NCBI GenBank assembly: GCA_029204225.1
Contig: CM055108.1
Location: 24,028,749 to 24,092,748 of the forward strand
Source: Diphasiastrum complanatum
Lineage: Eukaryota > Streptophyta > Lycopodiopsida > Lycopodiales > Lycopodiaceae
Length of the DNA: 64,000 bases
Reading direction: 5' to 3'
In this document: positions 11,325 through 21,936 of the stretch, in pieces
Numbering within the stretch: the first letter of the stretch is position 1
Layout: every line of letters starts with the position of its first letter
Notes under the pieces: model-generated
What the model was told of the DNA's origin: nothing
The model's database searches: none
Seen by the model: only the letters and a program-made list of their open reading frames with translations
Position numbers and translations under genes: made by a program

Positions 11325-11462
11325 AATGATCAACGTCTCTCTTTATTTTAGAGTTTACTCTATTCATGGAACATACCTCCATGATAGTATTACAAGTAAA
11401 GGCTTTTTACATAACCAAATCTAAGCCAAATTTGGCTCTAAAAGTCTCAAACTTTTCTTTAC

Positions 11463-12617
11463 TTAAAAAGCTTTTGTAAATATATCAGCAACTTGTAATA
11501 ACATAGAACAATGTACAATATTTATATCTTCAGATTGTAGCTTCTCATGCACAAAGTGATATTTTACCTCAATATGTTTTGTCTTTGCGTGAAGGATAGG
11601 ATTCTTAGCCAATTGTATTCCACTTTGACTGTCACAGAAAATGACAGTAGGATTTACTTGCTTCATGCCAATCTCACATAACGACTTACGTAGCCAAACA
11701 ACTTCTTGGGTAGCAGAACTCAACGCTTTATATTCAGCTTCTGTAGAAGAAAGAGAAATAGTATCTTGCTTCTTGCTAGACCATGAAAAACAACCACTAC
11801 CAAAATTGAAGGCATAACCTGTTGTTGACTTTCTATCATCTATACTTCCTGCCCAATCAGCATCAACATAACCCTGCAACTTAGGTAAAACACTTTGTCT
11901 TTTGTAGATTAGGCCAAGGTTAGGTGTACCTTTCACATACCTCAAAATCCTTTTTGCAGCTTTCCAATGGTCCATAGTGGGTGATGACATGAATTGGCTA
12001 ATCAAACTTACAACATAGCAGTTATCAGGACGTGTAGTCGTAAGATATATCAAACTCCCAACTAGCTGACGAAATATAGTAGCGTCAACATGTGCACTAT
12101 CATCAATACGAGATAATTTCTTACCAGCTTCGCAAGGAGTGATGGAAGGTTTGCACTCTGTCATGTGAAATCTCTCCAATATCTCGCCCATATACTTATT
12201 TTGACATAACCTGATATCACTGCTAGTTTGCCATACTTCGACACCCAAGCAATAGTGCATAAGATCTAAATCTGTCATCTCAAACTGCTTGCATAAGTTG
12301 GCTTTGATAGAACGAGTGAGGTTCTCATCATTGCCCGTGATAATGATATCATCAACGTAAAGTACAATCAAGGCAATGCTATCATCATTTATAACAACAT
12401 AAAGGTTTGGATCTAAATTTGTTCTTACAAGCCCATGAGAAAGAAAGTAATTGTCAATGCGTCCATACCATGCGCGTGGCGCTTGCTTAAGGCCATAAAG
12501 TGCTTTGTGTAGTTTACATACCTTCTGTTCTTGCCCTTTTGCCATGAAGCCCTGTGGTTGGACCATGTAAACTTCTTCCTCTAAGTCACCAGTTAAAAAT
12601 GCGGACTTCACATCCAT
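11463..12617 (-). pseudogene. Element B reverse transcriptase C-part and RNase H
   Basis: A 384-residue open frame. In order: MDVKSAFLTGDLEEEVYM (catalytic-domain start), KLHKALYGLKQAPRAWY, LYVDDIIITG with the intact catalytic YVDD, FEMTDLDLMHYCLGVEV, then RNase H with GYVDADWAG, STTGYAF, SSKKQDTISLSSTEAEYKAL and HVEVKYHFV-type text, ending ADIFTKAF. All are Ty1-copia hallmarks. The upstream part of reverse transcriptase is in the next frame (12675-13547), separated by a stop and a frameshift, so no full enzyme can be made. This is the best preserved polymerase segment in the window. Confidence 0.92.
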
Positions 12618-12674
12618 TTGATGGATCTTCCACCCAAAATGAGATGCTAAGGCAATGATAAGGCATAGCGTAGT

Positions 12675-13547
12675 TCACTTAGCCATTGGAGCAAATGTCT
12701 CTTCATAGTCAATTCCTTTGCTTTGCTCATAACCCTTCACTACTAGGCGTGTCTTATGCTTTGCTATCGTGCCATCCGCATGAAACTTTGTTTTAAACAC
12801 CCATTTGTTGTCAATGGGTTTCTTTCCAAGTGGTAGATCAACCAACTCCCATGTATCATGCCTGTGGATGGATTCTATCTCCTCTTCCATTGCCCTTTGC
12901 CACTCCTTGTGATCTTTTGCCTCATCAAAGGTTGATGGCTCTCGACACTTCAAAATGTCACTCATTAGGGCATAGTTCACATGATAATGATCGGGAGACT
13001 TCCTTTCCCGCATTGATCTTCTCACTTCTCCTTGTGTGCTAGATCCTGGTTGATTTAGCTTTGCGTCCTTCATGATCTTTTCATACCATTTTGGTACATT
13101 AGATTCAGGTGATACACTACGTGGAGAGTATGTATCCCAATGAGTGTCTAAGTAATGTCTCTTACTTCCAACCGGTTTCTCCTTTATTGCTCCTATTGGC
13201 AAGTACCTCCCCCTAGGCTCTTGAATAGGTGGTGTCCTTTCATACTCGCCCTCTCGACTCTCATCTTCACGTGCATCATCTTGTAGAGCATCTTCTTCAT
13301 CTTCTTCCTCCAAAATTGTGGGAAGTCTTTTGATGCTTTCACCACTTGCATGGTCTTCATCTTCATACCTATGTGTTTCATCAAAGATCACATCTTTGCT
13401 AATGTGAATCTTGTTCATTACAGGATCAAAACACATGTATGCCTTCATCCTCGTCATAACCGACGAAGATACACTTGATTTCTTTGGCATCAAGTTTCTT
13501 TCGCTCCTCCTTTGGCACATGTACATAGGCCTTACATCCAATGACAC
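12675..13547 (-). pseudogene. Element B integrase C-terminus, linker and reverse transcriptase start
   Basis: A 290-residue frame. It starts in the integrase C-terminal region ('NKIHISKDVIFDE', the block after the GYS/GYD motif). A long acidic, low-complexity linker follows (EEEDEEDALQDD). The frame ends in the start of reverse transcriptase: WQRAMEEEIESIHRHDTWELV, NKWVFKTK, KHKTRLVVKGY, GIDYEETFAPMAK. The last residue before the stop would normally continue into 'TTLR...A', which is present after the stop. Element B continues at 12617. Confidence 0.88.
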
Positions 13548-14395
13548 GAAACTTGTCGATTTTTGGCTTTATTCATGTAAATGCTTCTTCGGGAGTCACA
13601 TTTGGAACTGCAATTGTAGGGCTCCTGTTTTGCAAGAACGTTGCCGCACTGCATGCTTCGGACCAAAGTGAATCGGTGAAGCCATTTGCTTCATCATGGA
13701 GCGTGCACTCTCCATAATAGTCATGTTTTTCCTTTCAGCTACACCATTACTATGCGGCGTATGTGACTGTGTGAATTGTCTTTTGATGCCGTGTTCTTTG
13801 CAAAGTCCTCAAAATCATCAGCTTTGTATTCGCCCCCTCTATCAGATCTTAGCACTTTGATGCGTGCATCCAGTTGGTTCTCTACGAAAGTCTTGAACTC
13901 CTTGAAGCGAGCAAAAGCATCAGATTTCTTCTTCAAGAAATAAATCCATGTCCTTCTAGAGTAATCATCTATGAAAGTCATAAAATAATATGCTTTTCCC
14001 AACGACATGGTCTTCATTGGGCCGCACAGGTTGCTATGAATGAGTTCCAGTGGTTTCTTAGCTCTTGCAGCTCCACCTTTCTTGAATGTCTCCCTATGAT
14101 GCTTTCCCATGACGCATCCTTCACATATTGCATGATGATCATCCTGCAATGCTGGTAACCCTATTACCATCTTCAACTTCGCCATTAATCTCAAGCTCTC
14201 ATAGTTCAAATGACCAAGTCTTCTGTGCCACAACTCAGATTGAGATGCTGTTGAGATAGCCAAACCATATTCTCCTGGTTTTGCAGCATCCAATTTATAA
14301 AGGCCACAGTTACTATCTCTATAACCCTTCGTCACCACTTTATGGTTGTGGTTCATATCCCTCATAAGGCATCGATGCATCCTTGACAAATTCAA
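13548..14395 (-). pseudogene. Element B gag-pre-integrase and integrase core
   Basis: The 218-residue frame 14395-13739 carries the HHCC zinc-binding part (LWHRRLGHLNYESL ... CEGCVMGKHHRETF) and the first catalytic blocks (IHSNLCGPM, where the usual catalytic Asp 'HSD' is Asn, then TFIDDYSRRTW and RSDRGGEY). A frameshift follows near 13780. The continuation around 13740-13550 (AERKN and after) is broken by further stops. The Asp-to-Asn change at the first catalytic position would by itself inactivate the integrase. Confidence 0.85.
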
Positions 14396-14933
14396 CCTTA
14401 AGATGTTGATTTGCCATTACACCAACAGAAAGCAAACTCTTTTTGAGTCCAGGAACATAAAGCACATTAGGGATGTTCTTCTTGATTTTACCATCAGAAA
14501 ACTGTACAGGTACATTGCCCACACCCTGGATTTGGCATTCCTCCCCATTGGCTTGAGTGACTTTATCCCCATTATGGATTGGTGAGAATTTCTCAAACCA
14601 ATCACGTTTCTCGGTCATATGCCTTGTGGCGCCTGAATCTATGAACCATCTGGCACCATCATCAACCTGGGATGCCAATGCCGATGAGAAGATACTTGTC
14701 TTGTCATCTTCTCCATCATCTTCGGCAATGTTGCCTTGTTGAGTCACTTTTTTCACCTTTATGTCCGCTTTCTTCTTGTAACACTCGCGTGCCCAATGAC
14801 CCGGTTTGTGGCAATAGTAACATTTGCCTTTCTTCTTCTTTTTTCCTTTTGATGACGACTCTCCCTCGTCATCATCATCCTTGGATTTCTTAGAAATCCT
14901 TTTCCATCCTTTCCGCTTGCCTTTAGCAAGCAA
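14340..14933 (-). pseudogene. Element B gag C-terminus (zinc knuckle) and protease
   Basis: A 197-residue frame. Lys-rich linker, then the gag zinc knuckle CYYCHKPGHWAREC (C-x2-C-x4-H-x4-C), then the aspartic protease with WFIDSGATRHMT (catalytic DSGA), QIQGVGNVPVQF and NVLYVPGLKKSLLSVG. It overlaps the integrase frame by 56 bases in another frame, which marks a frameshift around 14360-14390. Confidence 0.9.
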
Positions 14934-15545
14934 GGCTTGATCTTCCTGTGGGGTTTGCCTTGACTACACCACTTCGCGACGCTGCTCTTCTTGCAACATG
15001 ATTCCGTGGAAGTCTTCAAAAGTAGGCAACCTCTCCCTCGAAGCAATGTCGCTCACAAACATCTGTAGCCCTTCTGAGACACTACTCATTGTGGTATGTA
15101 CCAATTCAACGTCCCTAATTGGTTCTCCAATTGCCACAAGTTGATCTCTCAGCTCCTTTATCTTGGTGAAGAAAGATCCCACTGATTCACTTTCTTCCAT
15201 CTTTACTGCGTTCAATCCTTCAAGAACATGGCCCGAACTGGATTGCAAGTTTGAAATTGCATTCTAAGAGCTTCCCAAGCTCTCCTAGTCGTCATGGCAT
15301 CACTTATATGAGTGATTACATGGTCTTTCACTGAAAGATTGATTAACGACAATGCTCTCTACGTCTTTTTTTCAAAGGCCCATGTCACCTGGAGTGGTAT
15401 TTGGCTGGACCTCAATATCTGCCACGATCTCCCATAACTCTTTCTCCATCAAAATGCTCTTCATTTTGAATTTCCAGATGTTGTAGTTAGAAGCCCCATC
15501 AAGTTTGTTTGCATCGCCCAAAATTGCCTCATTGATGTTTGCCAT
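14934..15545 (-). pseudogene. Element B gag N-terminal part
   Basis: The ATG at 15545 (plus-strand CAT at 15543-15545) starts MANINEAILGDANKLDG, followed by NYNIWKFKMKSIL, a typical copia gag (UBN2-type) N-terminus. Frames are broken at about 15430-15250 and resume as the open frame 15248-14964 (EGLNAVKMEESESV...). The frame then meets an in-frame TAG, apparently a former CAG Gln codon (REVV*SRQT), before the zinc-knuckle part. Confidence 0.8.
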
Positions 15546-16803
15546 CTCCAAACTGCTTGAAACTCCACTTGTAGGCTATAAAGCATATGCCGAAGCTAAC
15601 CGTGATGTTAGAAATCACAAATAATGACCTGCAATTTTTGGCTTACCAGGCCACCCGCCGCTCTTTCGCCAAATTGAAAGCCAAACTGGTGTCGCTTTTC
15701 GAAATGCTTCTCGTCACCAACTACCAACTACCTGCCCAGTGGAATGGTGAAATCACTTCTGGCGCACTCTAAACACTTTCTCCGTGGCAATCACTCTGTT
15801 TTGGTGTACCGTACTTGCAGGTACAGTCAGGGTGCCTTCGTTTGGAGGCTATAGCCTTTTGTTTGGCCAAAATAGACTAAAGGAGGTGAAAATAAGGGCA
15901 ATTTTGGTTTTTGAACTGTTTTTTCAGTGTGAAGAAACTTCACCCTTCGAAAACTTAAGACCCAGCAATTGTTTCAGTTTGAAGATTTTTAATAAAGTTG
16001 CAATGCACTTTGCACTTCAGACCCCTTCAGGCTTTTTCACATCAATCCAACGGATCCTTTAGATCCAACGACCCACATGATGTGCAACCACCATCGTTGA
16101 TCTGTGTGACTCGAGATCAGACGGCTTTCCACGCTTCTGCGCATTGATCAAGGGCCTTTGAAGCACCAGGCACTTCGGGCCGCTAACAGGCTAGTTGAGC
16201 TGGGCACACGCGAGGTCCCACGTCCTCTCCTCCTCTTCTCTCTCTTCACGATGGATCTTCCTTTCTCTTCACAAGCTATGGATGCTACCTGTGGATCGAT
16301 CTAGTTGTTCTCTTTCTACACGGCCAGTCGCGGCCTCCTTGCTGCTGGGTCACACTACCAGGGCGCCCATCCTCAGCAACTTACAGCTCTAAAAAAGTCC
16401 TCCTACAAGGAGATATCCACAATTTTGCACTTTGAAACCCTAGCAGCTTTGAAGAGAAGGATATATTGGGCTTTACTCAGGCTTTCCCTGAGCTTTTACT
16501 TGCAGCTCCTATCTGGCTGAGGTCGCCCTACAACAGGCAATATTATGCTCCAAACCGCTCTTCAAACGGTGTTCGATTGGATTCAAACCAATCACACATG
16601 CCAAGCAACCCTTCAGAAGATTTTTCAGCTTCACTTTTTTTTGCTTGCCCTCTGATTCAGCTGACAATCCTCTGCCTCTGAATCTTCTTACAGTTTTGAG
16701 CTATTCCACGAATCTCCATAGACTCGGTTTTGTGCTTTCTAGCCAACAAATCGTCGTAAATTCACAACTCTCTGTTCTTGTCCGGTGATTCAAGCCACCA
16801 AGG
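15546..16803 (-). other. Element B 5' leader
   Basis: 1.26 kb between primer-binding site and gag start. Only short frames, no domain. It is long for a copia leader and could hide an older insertion. C/T-rich text occurs at 16220-16280. Confidence 0.55.
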
Positions 16804-16815
16804 GCTCTGATACCA
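16804..16815 (-). promoter_or_regulatory. tRNA-iMet primer-binding site of element B
   Basis: Perfect GCTCTGATACCA on the plus strand, directly abutting the LTR at 16816. This abutment is what fixes the unusual LTR end. Confidence 0.9.
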
Positions 16816-17068
16816 AGTTAAGAAAACACAGTTTAAACACCCGACCGGATCAATCACCACAGCACAACGTCAAGTGCAACAAGACAAGATAACATAATTG
16901 CCCTCCACACACTATATATTCAACTGATGAGTAAGTACAAAGATAAGTTGCTTAAAAGCACTCAAAGGGCTCGTAAAAGAAAGACGGCTCGATAACTCTA
17001 GAACTAAGCACATGTGGTGCCATCGAAATAAGAAAGCATTGTATAAGTCGACCATTGTTATTTTAACT
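16816..17068 (-). repeat. 5' LTR of element B
   Basis: 253 bp, AGTTAAG...TTTTAACT. Partner of 11063-11315. Confidence 0.88.
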
Positions 17069-18045
17069 ATGAGTGTAGAGAAGAGGTCTTTGCATGGTGT
17101 CATGTGCTGAGAGGCACTTGAATCAAGATTCCATTGATGGGCATCTCTACTGGGTTGATCTTGTACCATCAACGCTCTCTCATCTTCTTGTGAATCTTTG
17201 ACTGTGTCAAAGTTGCCTTGTTGTTGCTGCTGCATCTTCTTCCTGGCTTCATTATGCTTGAGGATGCAACAGTCCTTGATATCATGGTTGGTTCTTTTGC
17301 AATACTTGCAAAATAGCTTGGTCTTGGATGATGATTGGCTATGATGTTGTTGTTGTGGTTGCGATGCTGCTGGCTATTCTGCCTTTGTCTTCTTGTCCTT
17401 GAAGCCTTGCTTCTTCTTGGACTGCTGCTTGATTGAGTAGAGTGCCATGGATTTGGTACTCGTTGACGTGGACAAGCTTTTCCTCCTTACTTCTTCCTGC
17501 AACAAACTTGTTGTCAATTTTTGTAGAGACAGTGTAGGAGTGTTGCTAAGAAGCAACACTAAATTGTCATAGGAGGATGGAAGACTGGCAAGAAGAGACA
17601 TGGTAGAGTCTTCTTCTGATATAGGCGATCCTATTTCAGCCAGTTGGTTTAGCAACTATTTGAACTCGTTCAGATGGTCGCTTACTGAGGTGCCTTCACT
17701 CATTTTGAGTGTTAGCATCTTCTTCCTCAAGAAGAGGCGAGTGGACACATCTGAGGTCTTGTAGATGCTTGTAAGGATATCCCACGCTTATTTGGAGGTG
17801 GTGCTATTTGACACGTGGGCAATCTGAGTGTCCTTCAGATTCAGGGATAGAATGGCAAGTGCTTTGCCATCCTTTGCTTCTCATGCTGGAAGCAATTCAA
17901 CTTCTATTGGCTTGGGTATTGAACCATTTACGTACCCCCACAACTCTTTTTTGATCAGGATCATCCTCATCTTGAACTTCCACATGTGGAAGTCATCTCC
18001 GTTGAATTTGTTGATCAAGCGGATCTCTAAGGTTGAACCTTCCAT
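17069..18045 (-). pseudogene. Element A gag, zinc knuckle and protease start
   Basis: The ATG at 18045 starts MEGSTLEIRLINKFNGDDFHMWKFKM, a copia gag N-terminus. The gag body LNQLAEIGSPISEEDSTMSLLASLPSSYD (UBN2-type) lies at 17655-17374, and the zinc knuckle CKYCKRTNHDIKDC at about 17305. The protease start WNLDSSASQHMTPCKDLFSTL reaches 17069, where element B interrupts it; the frame resumes at 11062 with TTKSKYILFGDS. The catalytic DSGA is DSSA here. At least two in-frame stops (E-F-K-TAG, A-E-TAG) look like former CAG codons. Confidence 0.87.
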
Positions 18046-18136
18046 AGCGATCGAGTAGCAGAGATGAAACACAAATAGAAAGAACAACTCTACAGAGTTA
18101 GAATAAGTCATAGACTCTAGTAATCCAATGGATCTA

Positions 18137-18148
18137 GGCTCTCATACC
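18137..18148 (-). promoter_or_regulatory. Decayed primer-binding site of element A
   Basis: GGCTCTCATACC, a mutated form of GCTCTGATACCA at the expected place beside the 5' LTR. Confidence 0.55.
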
Positions 18149-18630
18149 GCAAATATGCAGTGCCGGGTTTTTCGCAATTTAGGTATTTTTGTCTTTTTCG
18201 CCTATTGAAAACTGCATGCAAATATGCAGTGTCGGGTTTTTCGTAATTTAGGGTTTTTCATCTTTTTTTGCCTGTTGAAAATTGTATGCAAATATGCGGT
18301 GTCAGATTTTTCACAATTTTTGCCTGTGTAGAAACCTGTGTAAAAATTGCAGTGTCGCTTGTCAGAAAACTGCATGTAAAAATGCAGTGTCGCATTTTTA
18401 CGCCCTAATTATCGCCTGTCAAAAATCCCGTGTAAAAACACAGTGTCGGGTTTTTCGCATTTTTCGGCTGTGGAAAAATGCGAGTAAAAACCAGACTATA
18501 GTAACAATTAGCTAAAAAAAACAGACTGTTTAAAAATAGTTCATTTTTTGCAGGTTACATTTGGGAGAGTAAAATTTAGAGAAGGAAGGAGGGCTGTTGG
18601 GATGAGTAGGAGTTAGATTAAACTCCAACA
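18149..18630 (-). repeat. 5' LTR of element A
   Basis: 482 bp, partner of 7735-8219 with the same series of internal repeat units and many substitutions. Confidence 0.8.
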
Positions 18631-18639
18631 CTGAATTCA

Positions 18640-19871
18640 CATAAGCCACTTGGTTGTTAGCTGGCCCTGGTGGTGCAAGTAAGGCCATGCACTGCTGATT
18701 ATTCGGTGCGCCATACCTCGGTGCCGCATTGGATGGCCCTTGATAATAAGGATAAGAGGTCTGATAAGGACTCCTCTTCTGGTGTATGATCTAGGGGTTA
18801 AATGGACAAAATGTCGTCTCTTGCGATTATGCGTTGTACAAGTGGCAAAATCTTTGTGTCAATATCAAAATTTTGCTTTAAGATTGGACACTCATTAGCT
18901 GTATGGTTATGAGTGCAAATTGACCACCATACATTTTCTCGACGGAGATACTACAGCTGGTTCTGTTCTAGTGGATTGGAAGTTGGTGCTACAGGACCCT
19001 GCAAGGCCTTCAGTTTCTGATCAAACTGGGCCGTAAGTCGTTCCATCTGCTGTTTGTGTAATTTTGTCATTTGCTCCATCAACAGTTCTGTGGAAAGGTT
19101 TGATGCATTGGATGAAGATGATGCTACTTAAGGACTTGGAGTATGGGTGGTTGAATAAGATTCGTCGTCGGAACCCTCATTCTCTTCCCTGATGGCATCT
19201 TCCATTGCTTCATGCAAGGTAGCGTACTGCTCCCATTGTTTAAGCTCTCTTTTGATACTTCATGGCAACCCCGCGAGAAACCACATAATAACTGCATGAT
19301 CGGGAGTTAGGGCTACGTTGCCTTCGGATCTCAAATATTTGATCTGCTCGATATAATCCCTGATCTTTTCTCTTTTTTCAGTATTCACTTTGCTCAGTAG
19401 GAGAAATGGATCTTCTAGGAACTTCTTTGGTTTGAAGCGCGTGATGAGAGCTGCTTTAACCACTTCCCAAGTGGATTTCTTTTCTTCCGATAGTTTGAAG
19501 AACCAATCTTGTGCCACTGCTACCAGGGACATCGGGAACAACATCAATTTCTCTGCCGGTGTTCGATCGTCGTAGATCTCGTAGCCTTGCTCGTAGATTT
19601 GGAAGAATTTGATAGGATTTGATGACCCGTCATATCTAGGTATTTCCATTCACGGTGCCCTCTAGACTGTTTGCAATGGTACGACAGGTACATGTTGACC
19701 CATAGGATCCATTGGTGCTAATTCAGGTTCTGCCTCGATATGCACAACTGCTACTCTGGGAAGGTTTGGTGCTTGGTTTGCTATCCTTCTTGCGATTGAT
19801 CGTCCGGATCTCAGATTCATTCGGCGATAGGGTCCAAGGATGTTGGATCTTGTTGGTACAGTGGAACGCAA
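18640..19871 (-). pseudogene. Retrotrans_gag-type gag fragment (Ty3/gypsy-like)
   Basis: The minus-strand frame 19649-19260 (129 residues) has the Retrotrans_gag pattern: IPRYDGSSNPIKFFQIYEQ, then AEKLMLFPMSL..AAQDWFFKL-type text, then STWEVVKAALITRF. Upstream, 19871-19662 encodes a basic N-terminus (MNLRSGRSIARR) in another frame. Downstream, stops interrupt a Gln-rich segment and a zinc-knuckle relic (CTHNHTANEC, about 18930-18900). No pol follows, because element A's LTR begins at 18630. It is unlike the copia gags nearby and so belongs to a second retroelement class. A gypsy origin is inferred from the gag fold only. Confidence 0.65.
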
Positions 19872-19879
19872 TCTGGATC

Positions 19880-20765
19880 TTAGAGAATCAGATCAATTTG
19901 ATAGGCCGATAGTATGGTTTGAGGCCTCTTACGATGGTTTTTCCTTGATAACTTTTTGATCCTTGCTCCGATTGTCCTGAGATTTTCACAGTAGCTGGAT
20001 CTGGTGCAGATCTAACTACTAATCTGATCTGAGAAGGTTACTCGTGTGAGGGTTGGCTGTGTGAGAGTTCTTTAGCTGTTTTACAGTCATAAAACCTTGA
20101 TTTTCCACTAATTACAAGGAAGTAACTCTCGCAAGGATTACAGGAGTTGCATCTGGTATGGATCTAGCTCTGAAAATCTCTACAAAGGTTAACTCTCATA
20201 GGAAGCAAAAATCTCACTGTTTGCAAGGGTTCAAAATCGTTATTTTGATCTGATCTTCACAAATAATCAGTACTAACTCTCGCAGGCTTCATCACTTATG
20301 TAAAATGACATTCTGAATTCAATGGAGAGGTATGTGAGAGTTACTTTTGTGAGGATTTGAAGGATCTTCAATTTTTAGTGATTTTTCAGCACTTAAATCC
20401 ACTATTCTGCTCACTGGAATCAAACTAACTCTCGTAGGTTCTTCTGTGTCCTTGTCTCATTGAGATGGAACTTCAAAATTCTCTCTACAAAGGTTCAGCT
20501 GAAAATTTTAGTGTCTGCGAGGATTCTATTGGTTTTTCCTGTCTTTTTCTCACTGGGAACCTTTGCACTGGCACTTTTACTGGGAACTAGGTCTCACAAG
20601 CTCTTCTATGTCCTTGTCTCACTGAGATGGAACTTCAGAGAGCTCTGCGAGAGTTCTTATGAAAATCTAATTTTTTTTTTGGTTTTTTACAAGGGTTTTT
20701 CGATTTTTTTTTATGGTTTTTCTCTGATTTTTCACAATCTGCTTGGAACTAACTCTCGTAGGCTT
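19880..20765. repeat. Leader or LTR region with recurring AACTCTCG(C/T)A motif
   Basis: Short motifs AACTCTCGCA(A/G)G, AACTCTCGTAGG and their complements recur six or more times. A longer duplication ('TCTTCTRTGTCCTTGTCTCAYTGAG', spaced about 165 bp) lies at about 20440 and 20600. By position this may be the LTR/leader of the gypsy-like gag at 19871. No primer-binding site was found. Confidence 0.45.
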
Positions 20766-20809
20766 CTATGCTGGTCTGGGACAATACCCTGGAGTTGCTG
20801 TCAGTCATG

Positions 20810-21035
20810 TGAAGGTTGGTTCCCATCAAGAGGTGGATCTACATCGACATCTCAAGATGAGGAGGCCATGTTCATCAAAGGCAAGTTCAAGGGCAAAGGT
20901 AAGGGCAAGTGGTCAAAAGGACAAGATCATGGTGAGTCTTCTTCTCTTGGTAAGAAGAAAGATAGGTCAAAATTGAAGTGCTTCTATTGTGGCATCAAAG
21001 GTCACTTTGCTAGCGATTGCTACAAAAAGAAGAGA
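20810..21035 (+). pseudogene. Copia gag zinc-knuckle fragment (element C family)
   Basis: The plus-strand translation contains RGGSTSTSQDEEAMF, KGKFKGKGKGKWSKG, GKKKDRSKLK and CFYCGIKGHFASDC. These match the gag C-terminal part of element C (42200-42050, minus strand) almost residue for residue. Only the linker and zinc knuckle remain. On the right it gives way abruptly to an unrelated coiled-coil frame. Confidence 0.85.
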
Positions 21036-21069
21036 CAAGGCTGGACGGCCGTGTACTATAATTGGCAAC

Positions 21070-21936
21070 AAGCAACACCCAGCTGCAGGTCGAAATCAGT
21101 CAATTACAGCAGGATCTGCTGATAGCCCAACAACACGAACAAGAAAAAAAAATGAGGTGCAGAAGCTAAAGAAATACAAAGCGGATCTCCAAGGGTACAT
21201 CACGGCCCTTTCTAAGTCTACCATGGACACTCAGATCAAGGTCCAGGAGATCCAGCAGCAGCTCACGTAACGCGTCACTCCACTCCAGGCAAAAATCACG
21301 GTGCTAGAAATAGAAAATCTATGCCTGGGAGCAGAGGTGACGACATTACAAGTGGAAAAGACGACCTGGCTGGCACAACCTGCACCTACCAATAGACCCC
21401 TCAGCCAAGCCGAGGTGGATCTACTCAACAAATAAGTGTAGGTTTATACTGACACATTCGCCAAATACTAGGCCGAGTTCGCCAATCGGCGAGGGGCAAT
21501 GCAAGAATTGGCACAGGCAAAAAGTGCCTTGAAGGCGTGCCAGAAACACATGGAGCAGTAGCCTCAACCAGCCCCGGTGGTGATTCCACCGCCACCTATG
21601 AAAGACCCTGCCAGCTCCAGTTCTAGCCAAAACAAGCAAAAGGACCACCGGCACAGGATCAAGGCTCAAATGTAGCAAATGCTAGTGCCCAATATTCAAG
21701 CCAAAGCCAAAAAGGAGCTCCAAGCCCATCTCGCGGCTCGAGATCCATATCTGCCAGTCGTGCTTTCCATCGACCGAAGTTCGTGGAGAAAAAAATCAAT
21801 GGGTTCTTGTCCTCACGAGTCCTCGAGAGGCGGCTGGCACCTAATTTTTTCAGTGCAAACCATCAAAGGCAATGAGCTGCAATCTCTTCCAACCCCCCAA
21901 CCACAACCGGAGTGGTGCCAACAGCTATTCGAATGA
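21070..21936 (+). pseudogene. Gln-rich coiled-coil protein, pseudogene with six in-frame stops
   Basis: From 21110 to the TGA at 21936 one frame encodes a coherent protein. There is a Gln/Lys/Glu heptad-rich coiled coil (VQKLKKYKADLQGYI, IKVQEIQQQLT, LEIENLCLGAEVTTLQ), a second helix (ELAQAKSALKACQKH), a Pro-rich linker (PAPVVIPPPPMKD), a basic segment (KQKDHRHRIKAQM) and a C-terminal part with YLPVVLSIDRSSW. It is interrupted only by TAA 21268, TAA 21433, TAG 21439, TAG 21469, TAG 21559 and TAG 21673; all fit C-to-T changes in Gln codons. Upstream, 21070-21150 continues the coiled coil in another frame across a nine-A run. I do not know the family. An ORF1/gag-like retroelement protein is possible. 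Confidence 0.5.

Larger units (their letters stand above)
11063..17068 (-). mobile_element. Copia element B, nested inside element A
   Basis: A 6.0-kb minus-strand Ty1-copia element with two 253-bp LTRs, a primer-binding site abutting the 5' LTR, all coding domains in order and a polypurine tract. The flanks are GTGAG (left) and ATGAG (right), a 5-bp target duplication with one change. The LTRs differ at about 18 of 253 positions by hand count, so B is younger than A but not recent. The coding frame has several stops and frameshifts. Confidence 0.9.
7735..18630 (-). mobile_element. Copia element A (old, split by nested element B)
   Basis: A minus-strand Ty1-copia element. Parts in element order: 5' LTR 18149-18630, decayed primer-binding site 18137-18148, gag and first half of protease 18045-17069, interruption by element B (17068-11063), rest of protease through reverse transcriptase 11062-8233, polypurine tract 8220-8232, 3' LTR 7735-8219. 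Joining the flanks of B restores a continuous protease reading frame, which proves the nesting. Flanks of A are CTGCA (left) and CTGAA (right), a possible decayed 5-bp target duplication. Many stops and frameshifts and a deleted RNase H show it is long dead. Confidence 0.85.

Noticed and set aside
11117..11326. Frames in the element B LTRs (also 16912-17235)
   Set aside because: The second fuses LTR text to element A gag/protease across an insertion junction; neither is a gene.
18640..19871. Caulimovirus-type (endogenous pararetrovirus) coat protein
   Set aside because: The gag fold matches Retrotrans_gag and no movement protein or reverse transcriptase is next to it, so a Ty3/gypsy-like element is the simpler reading.
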